From the NCBI GenBank assembly GCA_025174535.1, contig JALBUN010000049.1, positions 930,001-994,000 of the forward strand: a stretch of DNA of 64,000 bases, given 5' to 3'. A model generated the notes under the pieces. The model worked only from the letters and a program-made list of their open reading frames with translations, had not been told where the DNA came from and did no database searches. Of the stretch, positions 10,701-23,550 are shown piece after piece. This DNA is from Cantharellus purpuraceus. Its lineage: Eukaryota > Basidiomycota > Agaricomycetes > Cantharellales > Hydnaceae. The number at the start of each line of letters is the position of its first letter. Position 1 is the first letter of the stretch. A program made the translations under genes and the position numbers.

Positions 10701-12508
10701 TTAGAAAACTACTTCATTGGGAAGTCTGAAAGTAAAACAATACATGTCTTTGTTCGGAGCGACACGACGTACAAAGTGTATAGCCTCCCCACCTGACAAG
10801 TGATGCCCGAGTGAAGTCGAGACTCGCTACAAGCAGATATCACCAACTGTTTGATCTCAACCACAACAAAGATCTACCCACCTCGCGTATGTCAGTCTCC
10901 GCTCTCTCGGGTTCCAATTCTCTGGTGAAACAGTAACAGTGTACCATCGGGTTTTGGGGGTAAACTTTCTCAAAATCGCGGTCTTCACGCATTTCCGTGA
11001 ATAACCCTCTGAAAGCGTTGAGAAATGTGATGGCACTGTCGGGAAGGTTCATGACAAAATGGGATATTCGTCGTGAGCCCTTCGAAGGTGTCGAAAAACT
11101 CCCTGGGGATCGTCGTCGCGCCTCTCGCGCCCGTTGATTAGCTGGTTTAAGCTGTCCTAGGTCAGGGAATGGGTCATCCCACGACTCTCGGACAGTTTGC
11201 TTTATGAAAGCTGCACCATCTCCACAGGTTACTCGTATACGGTCTTCGACCTAGATAAATCATAGGCGACACAAAGGGACATAATTATTAATGGGACGTA
11301 CATGATTGCGCTCAGCGTTCTTCTTCATCCACTTTACACACTCGGGATTGAGATCGTTCGCGAAAACCATGCACCCTCTTTTAGCTGCAGGAAGTGCAAA
11401 GGGGCCAACGCCTGCAAAAACGTCTGCTATTACCTCTCCCGCGTTGAACAGAGAGACCAGCCGCTCATGCTCATGATGTAAGCGTGAATTCCAGTACACT
11501 TTCGTAAAGTCAAAAGTGAATCTACAGCCTGACTCGCTCTAGGAACACTATTTCAGTCGTTGAAATTCACATGAGTTCTCAAAGAGATACATACCACATC
11601 CACTACGTAATTGGGCTCTCCGGCTAACAATTCCATTTCAAAAAAACGGAACTGGGAATGGATATTGTTCACTTTGTTCACGACTGTCCTAATAATCGTA
11701 TTTTTCTGGGAGGATGTCAATGTTATTCCACATACGAGACTCAGCTAATTTACGTCAAGGATGACCTGTCCGATTATGTGTTTGTATGGCAGGTATTCAT
11801 CTCTGAGATTTACATGCGCTATTCTGTTTGTTTAGATGGAATCAGTGAAACAAAAGTGGCATACCCAAATGCCCAGCAGTGGCGAAAGACGTTGGGGTGC
11901 CTTCAGGCAGTCCAGGAGGTAAGATCGCATTCAGTATCTCATCTATGGACTATTGTGAGAATGTATCAGGACCATGAAACGTATGGATAGATGTGCCTGC
12001 AGTCCAGTAGGTATAATCTAATTTCACCACATGCGGCACTACGCCCAATCCCTCTCGGGCCACAAATTCACGCGCGTTGGGTGGCAGAAGTTCTGCACTA
12101 CACAGTCAGAGTAAATATGCATATATAGGCATACCGCTAACCTTCATCAGCTGTTCCTAGCAAAACAAGTCTTTCATCTAGTGCATTTTCATCGGTGACA
12201 ACGCTCTTGACTTTAGGCAGCTGAAGCAGTGACCTCATACGTTGTCTTGTTAGCCTTTCGTATTTTAAAATAGTTACCATTGCACACCCTTTCATCACAG
12301 TTGATTTTAGAAATAAGCCGGCCTTGGCTGGAGTCACACGAACGGCAAGCACAGGAATTTCTTTATAGAACTGCGATCTGTCAAGCGAATCTAGTAAAGA
12401 CACGATTGGAGGGGTGGCATCGAGGGGTGAAATCTTTTGAGAGAGCATTCTGGCTGAGTGATGATTGCCAACTGCACTTTTGATTCGCAGGAGAGTCAAT
12501 CTGAACAT
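10701..12508 (-). CDS. TRM5: tRNA (guanine-37-N1)-methyltransferase Trm5
   Basis: Makes m1G37 next to the anticodon, preventing frameshifting. The start at 12508 gives a basic amphipathic leader ([20 protein letters not shown]) followed by a second Met at residue 21, consistent with mitochondrial and cytosolic forms. The N-terminal domain has [18 protein letters not shown]. The central domain has [20 protein letters not shown], then [19 protein letters not shown]. The Rossmann methyltransferase core has [37 protein letters not shown] (AdoMet loop) and [18 protein letters not shown]. The family motif [19 protein letters not shown] is at about 11000-11060. The C-terminus reads [20 protein letters not shown] and stops at 10701. 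Motif order and length match fungal Trm5, with about seven short introns. It is divergent from the TatD gene. Confidence 0.93.
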
Positions 12509-12580
12509 GAGAGTTCAAACTCCGCACTGATACTTCTTTAGTGAACGCAAAGCCCACGCAAGCCTGGTTTAAGCACTAAT
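12509..12580. promoter_or_regulatory. Short bidirectional promoter between TRM5 and the TatD-family gene
   Basis: Only 72 bp separate the two start codons (TRM5 at 12508 on minus, TatD at 12581 on plus). Both 5' UTRs and the core promoter must share or overlap this space and the adjoining coding sequence. No TATA box is evident. Confidence 0.5.
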
Positions 12581-13841
12581 ATGTCTACTGGCCACTCTCA
12601 GAATATCCCAGTTGCAGAGGTTTTGGCTCATGTTATTGATGTCCATTGCCATCCAACAGACTCCGAGATAGAGACGTCCATGATGGATTCCCTTCCCATC
12701 AAAATCTGTGCCATGTCAGTCCTGATCTTATCTTCAAAATTGCCTGAACTTTAAATATTTGGTAGGGCCACCAAGCAGAGTGATCAATCTTTAGTCCGTG
12801 AGCTCGCATTGACATGGCCTGACAAAGTGGTTCCGTGCTTTGGTTAGCATTTCTCCAGCGGTGGAGATGAGTCTATTCTCATATCGTCTCTCGTGAACGA
12901 AGGGTTTCACCCCTGGTTCACTCATTGGATTGCACTGGGGCTTCCGGCATCCAAAGAGCAACATTACAAGACTTTACTTTTACGCAATTTACATCTGGAC
13001 GACAACTTAATCAAAGACTTTGAACGACTCCTTCAAAACCTCCCAGAACCAGTCCTGCTGTCGGATGTATTGACATCTCTCCGTACTAACCTTACCGACT
13101 TTCCAAACGCAATGTTGGGAGAAGTAGGACTGGATCGTTCATTCCGCATTCCTTGGTCACCGGATCCAGACATACAGCGTAAACTCTCAGATTTCACTGT
13201 ACCCATGGAGCATCAGTTACATATCCTTGAGGCACAACTGCGATTAGCTGTCGAACTCAAACGAAACGTAAGTTTTCACAGCGTTAAAGCTCAACAAGCG
13301 ACTTTACAACTTGTCGATCGCATGTCGAAGCAATACGGTGATGACTGGGACATGATTAGTCTTGACATGCACTCTTGCGGACTGAGTCCTGAAATGTGGA
13401 TGTCCCTGGAGGTAATGTGATCTCAAATGCGATGATGTCGATAAGCATATCTCCCAATCACAGAAACGTCACCCAAACGTTTATCTGTCTCTTTCCACAA
13501 CGATCAATGCACGTTCGCCGTCGCACAGGGCTCTCATCTCTGCCTGCGATCCCCGTCGCATACTTGCAGAGTCAGACTACCACGACATATGTGGGTCAAC
13601 CGAGCGCACATGGGAAATGATCACTACTATCGCAGATGTCAAAGGGTGGCATATTGAGACAGATTGGAATCCAGCTCTGACGGAAGAACACTGGGGGACT
13701 ATTCGGAGGCTCGATGAAAACTGGAATGCATTTTCACGAGGAGAACACATGGATAAGAGACGAGCACTGAGTGCCAAGAAGCGTAGCAAGAAAGATCGAC
13801 AAGACAGATATTGGGATGCAGATGAAGAAAGCATAGACTGA
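12581..13841 (+). CDS. TatD-family metal-dependent hydrolase (Cut9-interacting Scn1-like)
   Basis: The TatD family comprises metal-dependent DNases and hydrolases of the amidohydrolase superfamily; fungal members include S. pombe Scn1. The start MSTGHSQNIPVAEVLAHVID leads into VHCHPTDSEIE, the metal-binding HxH near the N-terminus. Then come YHPW-type (HPWFTHWIALGLPASKEQ), AMLGEVGLDRSFRIPW (GExGLD motif) and VPMEHQLHILEAQLRLAVEL. VSFHSVKAQQATLQLVDR and LDMHSCGLSPEMW follow. The final metal Asp is in ISACDPRRILAESDYHD. The basic tail KKRSKKDRQDRYWDAD is fungal-specific. About four introns. It is convergent with the small secreted gene at 14068. Confidence 0.88.
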
Positions 13842-14067
13842 TTTTATACTGAAGTGCGAGATGTAATCACTTGAATCACCGTATGAACTCAATGGCACTA
13901 GTTCCCTTCATGAGGAGATATTATGACCAATTGACAATAACTGATTAAAAGTTTCATATTATGGTATGGACGACAACTCTTTCGCATCAAGATCCCCCGT
14001 TACGCGACATTTCATCAGACCTATGAGACAATAACTCGTGTCTTCGTAACATGCGTGAAGGGCGTGT

Positions 14068-14549
14068 TCATTGCCTATTAGACAAGTAATTAACAGCTGG
14101 ACAAACTTTACTTGACGTAGGAAGGCTTACCCCCAAGGTGTAGAATTCTCCGCAGGTGATATTCACCGGCCCCGCGAAACCAACTGGGATGGTCAAATTG
14201 ATATTCTGAGTCATCTGGCCCGTGGGTCCTGTGCTACTGAACGTTGGTGCCACGAGGATTGAAAGCTTTCCCCCGAGGTCTTGATTCGTTGGATCACCTG
14301 TAGGCTGGGCCCCGAAAAACAAAGCGATGATGTCTAGACTGGACGTGGTATCTGGGTATGAATGGTAAAGGTTCTCTGAGCCTTATGTTAGCTTGGACTG
14401 AAACGCAAAATCTCACCTTGGAGGGCGAGCGTTGCCGTGAAAGGCACACCAGCTTTGACCGATGAGTCAAAGGCAGGACCAATAAAGCTGACAGTCTGGG
14501 CGGAGGCGCCCAGAGCAGCGAATAGAATAGTGCTGAGGCCAAACTTCAT
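14068..14549 (-). CDS. Small secreted protein
   Basis: About 140 residues. The start at 14549 gives a clear signal peptide (MKFGLSTILFAALGASAQ). The mature part begins TVSFIGPAFDSSVKAGVPFT, resembling the opening of a widespread family of small basidiomycete secreted proteins with a beta-sandwich look (xxIxxPAxxxxVxxGxxxxV). One intron after LALQ (about 14355-14415) joins to LYHSYPDTTSSLDIIALFFG. There are N-glycosylation sequons in NINLTIP and PVNITCGEF. It ends KVCPAVNYLSNRQ at 14068. One mid-domain and one C-terminal Cys could pair. Function is unknown; upstream Met codons in frame lack a signal and were not used. Confidence 0.7.
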
Positions 14550-15184
14550 CTTGTCCGAAATGCTGAACAGTAGAGCGGTGAAACGTAGGCCTCCTAAGGA
14601 CATCTTGTATAGGGAGACGGCCCCCGCAAGTAAGCTCAAGACATAACCTGCCAGCTGTAATCTTGGCCCTTCAATGCAACAGAAGGGCGGTCATACAGTA
14701 CCGGTGGCATACCAGTAGACGGGGCCGAAATCTAGGTTAGGACAGAAATACAGCGTTGCATAGAGGGCACGCAGTTTGATGAAGACGTGCTGGGCTGGAC
14801 GCAGACCCTTGAAGTCTAGACTTTACAGGGGCCGCTCCGGTCGCATAGGGTGCAGTGACTGCTGTATAGTCATGGAACGAAAACTTAAAGACAGATATTG
14901 TGTCAAGGTTCGAAAGTGACACCAGTGTTGAACAACAGTTCACTCCAAACGAGCAGAATCAAACTCGGAACATAGAGCTACCGCACCGGAGGAGAAAACT
15001 TTGCTTGCAAGTACGGATCATGATACTTGATGTTGCCCTAGGAGGCAGCACTGCAGCAACAGTCTTTGCAAACTCCGGAATCAGACCGTTTGCAAGGAGC
15101 TGCAGGTGGTTCAGACTCCGGCTGGTGGCCCCGAACACATGCCGAGGGAGTGGGCTGCAGGGCCATGCTTGGAAGAACCACGTC
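14550..15184. other. Divergent intergenic region between the secreted-protein gene and ISC1
   Basis: Holds the promoters of both neighbours. An open frame runs upstream in frame with the ISC1 start from 14900, but it has no recognisable protein content. I see no RNA gene or repeat. Confidence 0.5.
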
Positions 15185-16723
15185 ATGTCCACATCCACCA
15201 TCCGGATTTTGAGCTTCAATTGCTGGTGAGAACTTTCATGGTGTTTCCGACGCGTCGAACTGATATACGAAGCTGGAAGGGGACTGAAGTATGTCGCAAA
15301 AAACCGCAAGGAGCGTATCAGGGCTATTGCAGAAGAGCTAGCCACTTCCAATTACGACCTGATTGGTCTCCAAGAATTATGGGTATATGCAGACTATGAA
15401 CTTGTACGCGCCAAGTTAGTAAATAAACTGCGATTTTCCAAGTTCTTTTACAGGTGTGTTTGCTGCATTAATAAAATAGGTCCCATGCTCAGTTCTGTGT
15501 AGTGGTGCTCTCGGCGCAGGTCTAGCCCTCTTTTCCCGGTTTCCAATTCTGACGACCAGTATACACCCATACTCCTTGAATGGATCTCCATTGGATGTTA
15601 CCGGAGGCGACTGGTTCGTCGGGAAGTCTGCCGCAAGCATAGTTATTGATCATCCTACCCTCGGAGAGATTGAGATATTCAACACACATGTGAGATCTTG
15701 ATTTCCCATAGTAGTTACCCGTTTCTCATTTTATCATTAGCTGTATGCCCGAGGTGGTGAAGAGGGACCTGAAGAGCGTCGCGCTCATCGTCTAGTTAAC
15801 GCCTGGGAACTTGCTAAATTAATACGGTGCTCTGCCCGGCTGGGGAGATATGTCATCGCTGTCCGTCTATACCGCTATTCGTATTACTTTCCAATTCTCA
15901 CGCTTACTCTCAGATGGGAGACTTCAACAGCATATCCACCACTCTACCAATGACCATTCTTAGGGAACATGCCTGTCTTACGGACGTATGGGAACAATCG
16001 CATGGATCGTCGCTACATCCTCGACCTATTCCGTCACCGCAACAAGCTCTCACGGACTACGGCGTAACAGCTGACTCACCACTTAATTCTTACTCCGCAG
16101 GCAAACCGCTAGACACTGTTGCACGTAGACAGCAGGGGAAACGGCTTGATTATATCCTCTTCCGTCATCCGTTCAGGCGACAATCCGATACAACTCGACA
16201 TATCCTGACAACAACCGAGTCAAACGTGGTGATGACAAGAAAGGTACCTGGCTACGACTTTTCATTCTCAGATCACTTTGGGCTTGAGGCTTTTCTCCGT
16301 ATCTCGGAGGGGAGTGCCAGTGACTCATACCGCGACGTCGAATCAGGGACGCCGAACTCAACAGCACTGCCATACTCGGAGTCTTGCTTGTCCGATGTAG
16401 CATTGGGCACCATACTACAGGCCCTTATGGCGCGTTACCGCACCTCTCGAAGCCAATCACACTTCCAGTTAATTGCCTTCATGACATGTGTGGGCATCCT
16501 CTTTGCTGTGATTATATCGTCGGCGTGGTTGCCGCGCGCATGGATCAACCCTATTTTCATTTTCTTTACAGTTTTCGTGTCCTGGTTAGGCACAACTATG
16601 CTCTACTCGGGTTTTATTTTCGGAAACTGGGAGGTGAACGCACTCACAAATGTGATAGAAGAGCTGGAATTATTGAAGCAGCGAGGGCAAGACAGTAACA
16701 GTGCATTATTAACTCCTATGTAA
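15185..16723 (+). CDS. ISC1: Inositol phosphosphingolipid phospholipase C (neutral sphingomyelinase family)
   Basis: Hydrolyses inositol phosphosphingolipids to ceramide, acting at membranes. The fold is endonuclease/exonuclease/phosphatase type. The start MSTSTIRILSFNCW (15185) holds the metal-site Asn. Next is YDLIGLQELWVYADYELV, with the catalytic Glu. An intron with donor at 15465 leads to SGALGAGLALFSRFPI. GGDWFVGKSAASIVIDHPTL, EIEIFNTH, YARGGEEGPEERRAHRLVNA and MGDFNSISTTLPM follow. The catalytic Asp-His is in FSFSDHFGLEAF. The C-terminus has two membrane spans (FQLIAFMTCVGILFAVIISS and PIFIFFTVFVSWLGTTMLYS), as in yeast Isc1. The exon before MGDFNS ends at an unusual donor, gtccgt, near 15860. 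It is convergent with the hydrolase gene across 138 bp. Confidence 0.9.
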
Positions 16724-16861
16724 AAACTGTTTCAATACACTTCCAATTGAGACATGCATTAGTAGTACAACAAGCTGCACAGCGATGAGAAGGAATTGCG
16801 AGTTGAGTGGACGATGCAAATGGAACCAAGATGCAAATGTATGAGAAGGGCATGGTGGCAA

Positions 16862-19242
16862 TCATGGCGTCACATTATCTGGCCTGTATGTCGTCGTCTG
16901 ATTGGCAGGACCTTGTGCCCAGTCTCGACACAATTTCGCCATATCTGGGTGGCTGATAGCACGATCCCGTGAACGAATCGTTGGGGCCGGGGCAATCGCA
17001 TTCGTGACAAACACAGGAAGGGGCCGCCAATGGGTGCTTGCAGGGAAATGTGGAGGATGAGTATGACATTGATCCGTAACAGAGTGGGTATGTGAAGGAG
17101 AAAACGACATGGATGACGCATGGCTGACGGTGAAGCGCTTCTTGTGACGTGGGGGTGATACTTGTTGAGGCGTGAGAGTCGACAAGGACTGCAAAGGATG
17201 GAGGGAGTTGTACGAGGTCGTACGAAGGGGCGGACTGGCTGGCACCGCTGGATGTGTGTCCAGATCTATCGAGGTTCCGTCCCGGTCCTGCGGCGACGTA
17301 GGCTGTGAAGAAGAGCCTTGTGCTTGCTCGGCGGTCCAAGCCTGCCATCCAAGCTCTTCCGCCTCCACCTCAGTTGGGTCCATACTCACTGCTAAGTCTT
17401 GAGTCTCCAAACTAGAACTAGAGTCCCCCGCAAACTCCTCATACGCTGACTTGTCAGTATGGATCTCGATGCCGTCTCCCCGAACAATCCGGCTTTTGGT
17501 GTTTCCCGTTTCGTGTTCGAGCTGAGCAGACTCCAGCATGCGTGGAGAGTGGCTCTGGTAGCGTGGTAAGACGTCGCGCACAAAATCTCTACACGACAGA
17601 AATGACTTGTGAGCGTTGTCGAGGAATGGAAACATTTGGAAAACATGGACCTGTCCGACCAATAACTAAGCAATTCACTGGAAGATAATGCAGAATTGTT
17701 TACGTACGGCATCCTGGAAAAGCTCGTGTCTCACCTCTACCCCTGCCAACGTAGCTTTGTGGGCCAAGAGCGTGATCTCATCACGAAGCACTTCGGCATC
17801 CCCACTCTGCACAAGCATGGGAGGTAACCCTGTGAAATCCCCAAAGAGTGGGCTCGCGTATGGGTGCGTGAGATACTTCTCCATGCCTTCTCCGCCAAGA
17901 TAGCATGCGACAGGGTTCAGATGATCATTGGCATTCGGTTGGGGTACCACGTCAAACGGTGCATTCGAGTCCCATGAATCGCATGACATGGTCAAATCTG
18001 GATTGAATCAACTTGTCAGCTCTCTATTTTGGTAATGGAATTGTAATATAAATACTTACCAACCCATGGAGACATCAAAATCGCGCCCGCAGGCATGGGG
18101 TAACCATTGTCACGAAGGTACATCAACAAGCCCAGCGATAGGCCGCCACCAGCACTGTCGCCTGCAATAAGAATGTTCTCTGGAGGAATGTGAAGGTCGT
18201 CTAAAAGCCTAAAGTAAGCTGATACTGCGTCATGTAAGGGCCCAGGAAAGCGCGTCTCTGGCGCAAGACGATAGTCAATGGCAAAAACGCGTGCTCCAAC
18301 AAATTTTGAGAGTGGGATTGTGATCAGGCGATGGGTTGCTGCACTGAATACATAGTAAGCGCCTGCATCGCAACGTATTAGGTATAACGGCATCTACAGC
18401 ACGATTTGCGCGCACCTCCATGCAAATATAGCACCACACGTTGTATAGACTTGGCGTCTACAGTCTCTTTCCTCCGTTTGTCAGTACGCATTGCCTTCCA
18501 TTCGGTCTGGAGCCGTTGCCAAAGGCGCTTGCCCACAACCCACTCGCCAGTAAGCTCACGACGGCCATCTTCTAGAGCGTCATGCTTAGCGAGAAGTCCG
18601 CGAAGCCCACGGCTCCGAACTTTGAAAGTGATAGGTGTGACCATGGCGTTGGAGGGTAAGGGGACAAGTCCCCCGATCTGCATGACAGCACGTATGGTTG
18701 TCTGAAACACGAGGGTCAATGGGTGTACTACATGCATCTGAACAGAATAAGATGTCATTCAACAATATTACTCACAATATCTGCCAACTGCGTGTGTCTG
18801 TTGGTATTGCGCATAAGGCTGCTAATGAGGGTCATTTCAATACCCCAAGAAGGTCTCCTAGGTCCCCAAATGTAATGCGACATTACATCTGTGCAAATCT
18901 CAGCACCTAGCTCACAGTACTTGTTGAGATCTACAACGGTCTTGACCAGTAATGAATGGTCTTACCTTTGGACGCCACGAAGTAGCCATATTTCCACAAG
19001 TCAAGAAGACGGAGGGGCTTGCGAATCTCTTGGTTTAGTAAAGGATCTATGCGAGCGGAAGGTGGTGTTACTCCAGGATTATTGTAACGTTCTAGTAGCG
19101 ATGCTAATGATTTGCGTTTGACCACGGACGTGGCAACTGCAGTATCTGGCTGATGTGCCGCGCTTTGCTCAGTTTCGTCAGATTCTTGTTCGTCTAGATA
19201 GCTAGAAGTGAAAGGCCAATTCCAAGGCAACGAGAATGCCAT
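16862..19242 (-). CDS. Alpha/beta hydrolase of the hormone-sensitive lipase group
   Basis: Esterase or lipase; substrate unknown. The N-terminus MAFSLPWNWPFTSSYLDEQE is followed by a region-specific stretch with RIDPLLNQEIRKPLRLLDLW. The oxyanion motif is in RVVLYLHGGA (about 18415-18445). GARVFAIDYRLAPETRFPGP precedes the nucleophile elbow AGDSAGGGLSLGLLMYLRD (about 18110-18180). The catalytic Asp is in LVQSGDAEVLRDEI and the His is in QVHVFQMFPFLDNA. After the catalytic domain comes a tail of over 200 residues, rich in Ser, Pro, His and Thr, ending NQTTTYRPDNVTP. The tail is probably disordered and may be regulatory. About six introns. This looks like the fungal Say1/steryl-deacetylase-like HSL branch, but that is inference. 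Confidence 0.87.
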
Positions 19243-19482
19243 GCAGCCGCCAGATTGGAGGAGGTCGAGCAGGTTGAAAGGAGAGAACTAGAGGCGCTGG
19301 TGCTTATTTGAAGTCTAAAAGCCATGATCCAATCATACATGACACATGAAATCACATGCATTTCAACCTCAGAACGATGCGCGGCACTAATTCACCTCAT
19401 TATTGTAACCATGCGTCAATGTCTCATAAAACATATATCGTTATTTACAACGGCTCGAAATTAATCGCTTGTCGGGCCGCCA

Positions 19483-21277
<1,795 letters not shown>

Positions 21278-21699
21278 ACGAAATAATTGTGTTTCCCGAT
21301 GACTCCAATGTCACCTAGAAGTGAGCGAGGCGAGGCCAACAGGCGACGACGAAAGGCGTTCGTGTAGATGACAAAGCGACGCCAGATTGCTGGATAAGTC
21401 GTTGGCCAAGAATAGATAACATCACACCCAGTCCGATGGTAGTGGGGAACGACTCCTCTAAATCGCTTGTTACAACAAAACATGTATGCGTCAAAGTATA
21501 ACAGTAAACAATATGGGCGCAACGAGCTGCAACCAAAATGTGAAGTTTCAACCAAAACTTTGTAACTGTGAAGATAAGAAATGATGAATAATGACAAAAT
21601 TCATATTGGATAATATAGTTCACTAAAGGTGCACTGCGTTTGACTTTGGACAATCTCCATTCGTCTGGCACTTAGTTTTACAGGTAGAATGTGAACCCT

Positions 21700-22160
21700 G
21701 ATGCCACTTGTCATGTGGGTTTGCTTCTTAGAATACAACGGTTCGATCAATCTCATCCTCCTTTGCTTCCGGATACAATGATCCTCTTGTCCGCGTCTGC
21801 TTGTGGTACGACACCAACAAGCCACTGAGGTGAGGTGCGCTACGGATGGATGTATACCTAGATATGGCAAGCATTTCACACATGGCCTCGGCTTGGTTTC
21901 CATTCCGTGAGCAGCATACCATGGCCTCCTGGCTGGTAGAAATTCATTCTGTACTGACAGCACGGGAATGATGGATACTATAACCTCTTCTCGGTATTCT
22001 GAACCATTAGAAGTAATCACATCACCTGCCACGCAGTTCCACAGGCATATTTCCACCCCTGACGTGTGAGAAGGCCTCCGTCATCCAACGCCGATGGGCC
22101 ATAAAGTTGGCTTAGTGCGGTCAACATTTCCGGGCTGGTGGCGAGTGCAAGGAGTCAAAA
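21700..22160 (-). pseudogene. Probable relic of a DEAH-box RNA helicase (HA2/OB region)
   Basis: The minus strand carries fragments that resemble the C-terminal part of Prp22/DHX8- or DHX15-type helicases. EMLTALSQLYGPSALDDGG, then LLTRQGWKYA (about 22040-22130), matches the HA2 pattern xxALExLYALGALDDxGxLTxLGxxMA. EYREEVIVSIIPVLSVQN (about 21950-22010) matches CSEEVLTIVSMLSVQN. In another frame FYQPGGHGMLLTEWK (about 21900-21945) recalls the following HxPEGDHLTLLxVYxAWK. The pieces are in order but in shifted frames, with stops and missing linkers. No helicase core is present. Similarity was judged by eye from family knowledge. A decayed partial copy is the best reading. Confidence 0.45.
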
Positions 22161-22582
22161 ATGAGCGATAAATTGATGAGCCAATTCATACGTCAGATAT
22201 ATGAAATGAATAGATTCTACAATAGTTCGTTGTGATAAGCGAGTTTGATATTGGCCAGCGGTAACTCAGTTGACGTCACACAACCAAGTGGTACATGTTC
22301 TTGCTATGGTTATGATGGTTAAGATGGACGCGAACTCGTAAGGCAACGACAACTTTGTATGATTCAAAACAACGCATGAGTAGAGGAGCAACTTGTAAAA
22401 CACTAACATAATTACCGGATATTCTCACAAATGAAGGAAAACGAACTCGAGGCGAGTTCAAGATGATGTGGACAAACGTGACCTAACATTTGCTATGGGG
22501 AAATTTGGCATACTGTGATAGCATCTTGGCCAAGATGCATTGACGCCACGTGCTTTAGCTTCGGCACCTAAAATCCTACGTT

Positions 22583-23458
22583 TCAACAGCACTGATATCG
22601 GCAATTTCGTGACGCTCTTACTGAGCTGAATGCTTGAGAGAAAGCACCAATGCCTGCCGCACCCACAAAAGTTGGGGCTATAGTGACAATTAGGATATCA
22701 ACTATGTGTTGTGTTTCTGCGTCCAAATGGGATAGGAATGACGAGATGATACGCTGGCCACCCTCCACCATGAGGGATTTTATTCCCAGTGTATTCAGGG
22801 TAATGAGAAGGCTGTCTATAGAAAGTCCTTGATGGTGGCTCAGAGGCTAGGCTGGACAAATTAAGAAATGCATACCATCCAGACCCTGGGCCACTTCAAC
22901 TATTCGGGCTCCTGCATTTTCTAGTTTTTGTTTTCTGTGGCTTTTCGTTGGTGAATATGCATCACTACATACAACCCATGGTCTGCGGCCTCGACGTTGT
23001 TGGTAATTCTGGAGAAGTTTGCATGTGGTTGAGAGACGAAGGTCAGTGTCCAGAATGATGGGTCGAGGCAAGGGGTGCGGTTCTTCCTGTGCAGGAAGGT
23101 GACGAGCTACCAACGCATGAGTTGCGGGCGGTTTGTCCCAGAAAGTACTTGCCATTGAGCTGTGGGTCATCGTTTAAAGCCGTCCCGATACCCACGAGAA
23201 TACCATCGTGCATCGTGCGTAGCCTGATAGACTCATGAAAAGGGAAATAGCACAATGGGTAAGGTATGGGCAGCACCAATGCGTCATGACCATGCTTTCC
23301 TTTCCACTGAGGAGGAGCTGTTTGCCGCCGACACCAGCGATACAGCCATCGAGTGACTGGGCGTATGTCAGCGTGACGTGGGGGCGACTGGGAGAAGGAG
23401 AAGTCAGAGGTAACGAGAGTACAGAGGTAAGAAAGTCGCGTTGTGCGTATGTGTGCAT
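22583..23458 (-). CDS. RIB7: 2,5-diamino-6-ribosylamino-pyrimidinone 5'-phosphate reductase
   Basis: NADPH-dependent reductase of fungal riboflavin synthesis. The start at 23458 gives MHTYAQRDFLTSVLSLPL. RPHVTLTYAQSLDGCIAGVG contains the conserved TxSxDG-type motif. The splice TH|WLRTMHDGILVGIGTALND (intron about 23233-23276) restores the family block. After DPQLN an intron with a GC donor (GCAAGT, ending GTAG near 23109) restores ARHLPAQEEPHPLPRPIILD. Next come RRPWVVCSDAYSPTKS, ARIVEVAQGLDG, LGIKSLMVEGGQRIISSFLS (the conserved GG) and VDILIVTIAPTFVGAAGIG. The C-terminus is uncertain. The simplest reading stops at 22583, short of the usual terminal strand; a splice from about 22656 to 22595 would instead extend the protein to about 22458. 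Divergent from H4. Confidence 0.88.
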
Positions 23459-23514
23459 ATTGTGGCCAGGCAGTGTTTGGCAAAACTGAAATAAGGTTTG
23501 TGTTGACGTGTGGC

Positions 23515-23526
23515 TGAGTCACGTGA
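23515..23526. promoter_or_regulatory. Composite TGAGTCA / TCACGTGA site in the RIB7-H4 divergent promoter
   Basis: TGAGTCA (23515-23521) overlaps the palindrome TCACGTGA (23519-23526). The first is the classic bZIP (Gcn4/AP-1) site and the second a bHLH (Cbf1-like) E-box. They lie between the RIB7 start (23458) and the H4 start (23656). Binding is inferred only from consensus. Confidence 0.4.
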
Positions 23527-23544
23527 CGGTTAGAGCACGCCTCT

Positions 23545-23550
23545 TATAAA
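23545..23550 (+). promoter_or_regulatory. TATA box of histone H4
   Basis: TATAAA within ctcttataaaggcgcgg, 106 bp upstream of the H4 ATG. This is a sensible place given a 5' UTR of 60-80 nt, and it fits a strongly expressed S-phase gene. Confidence 0.55.
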
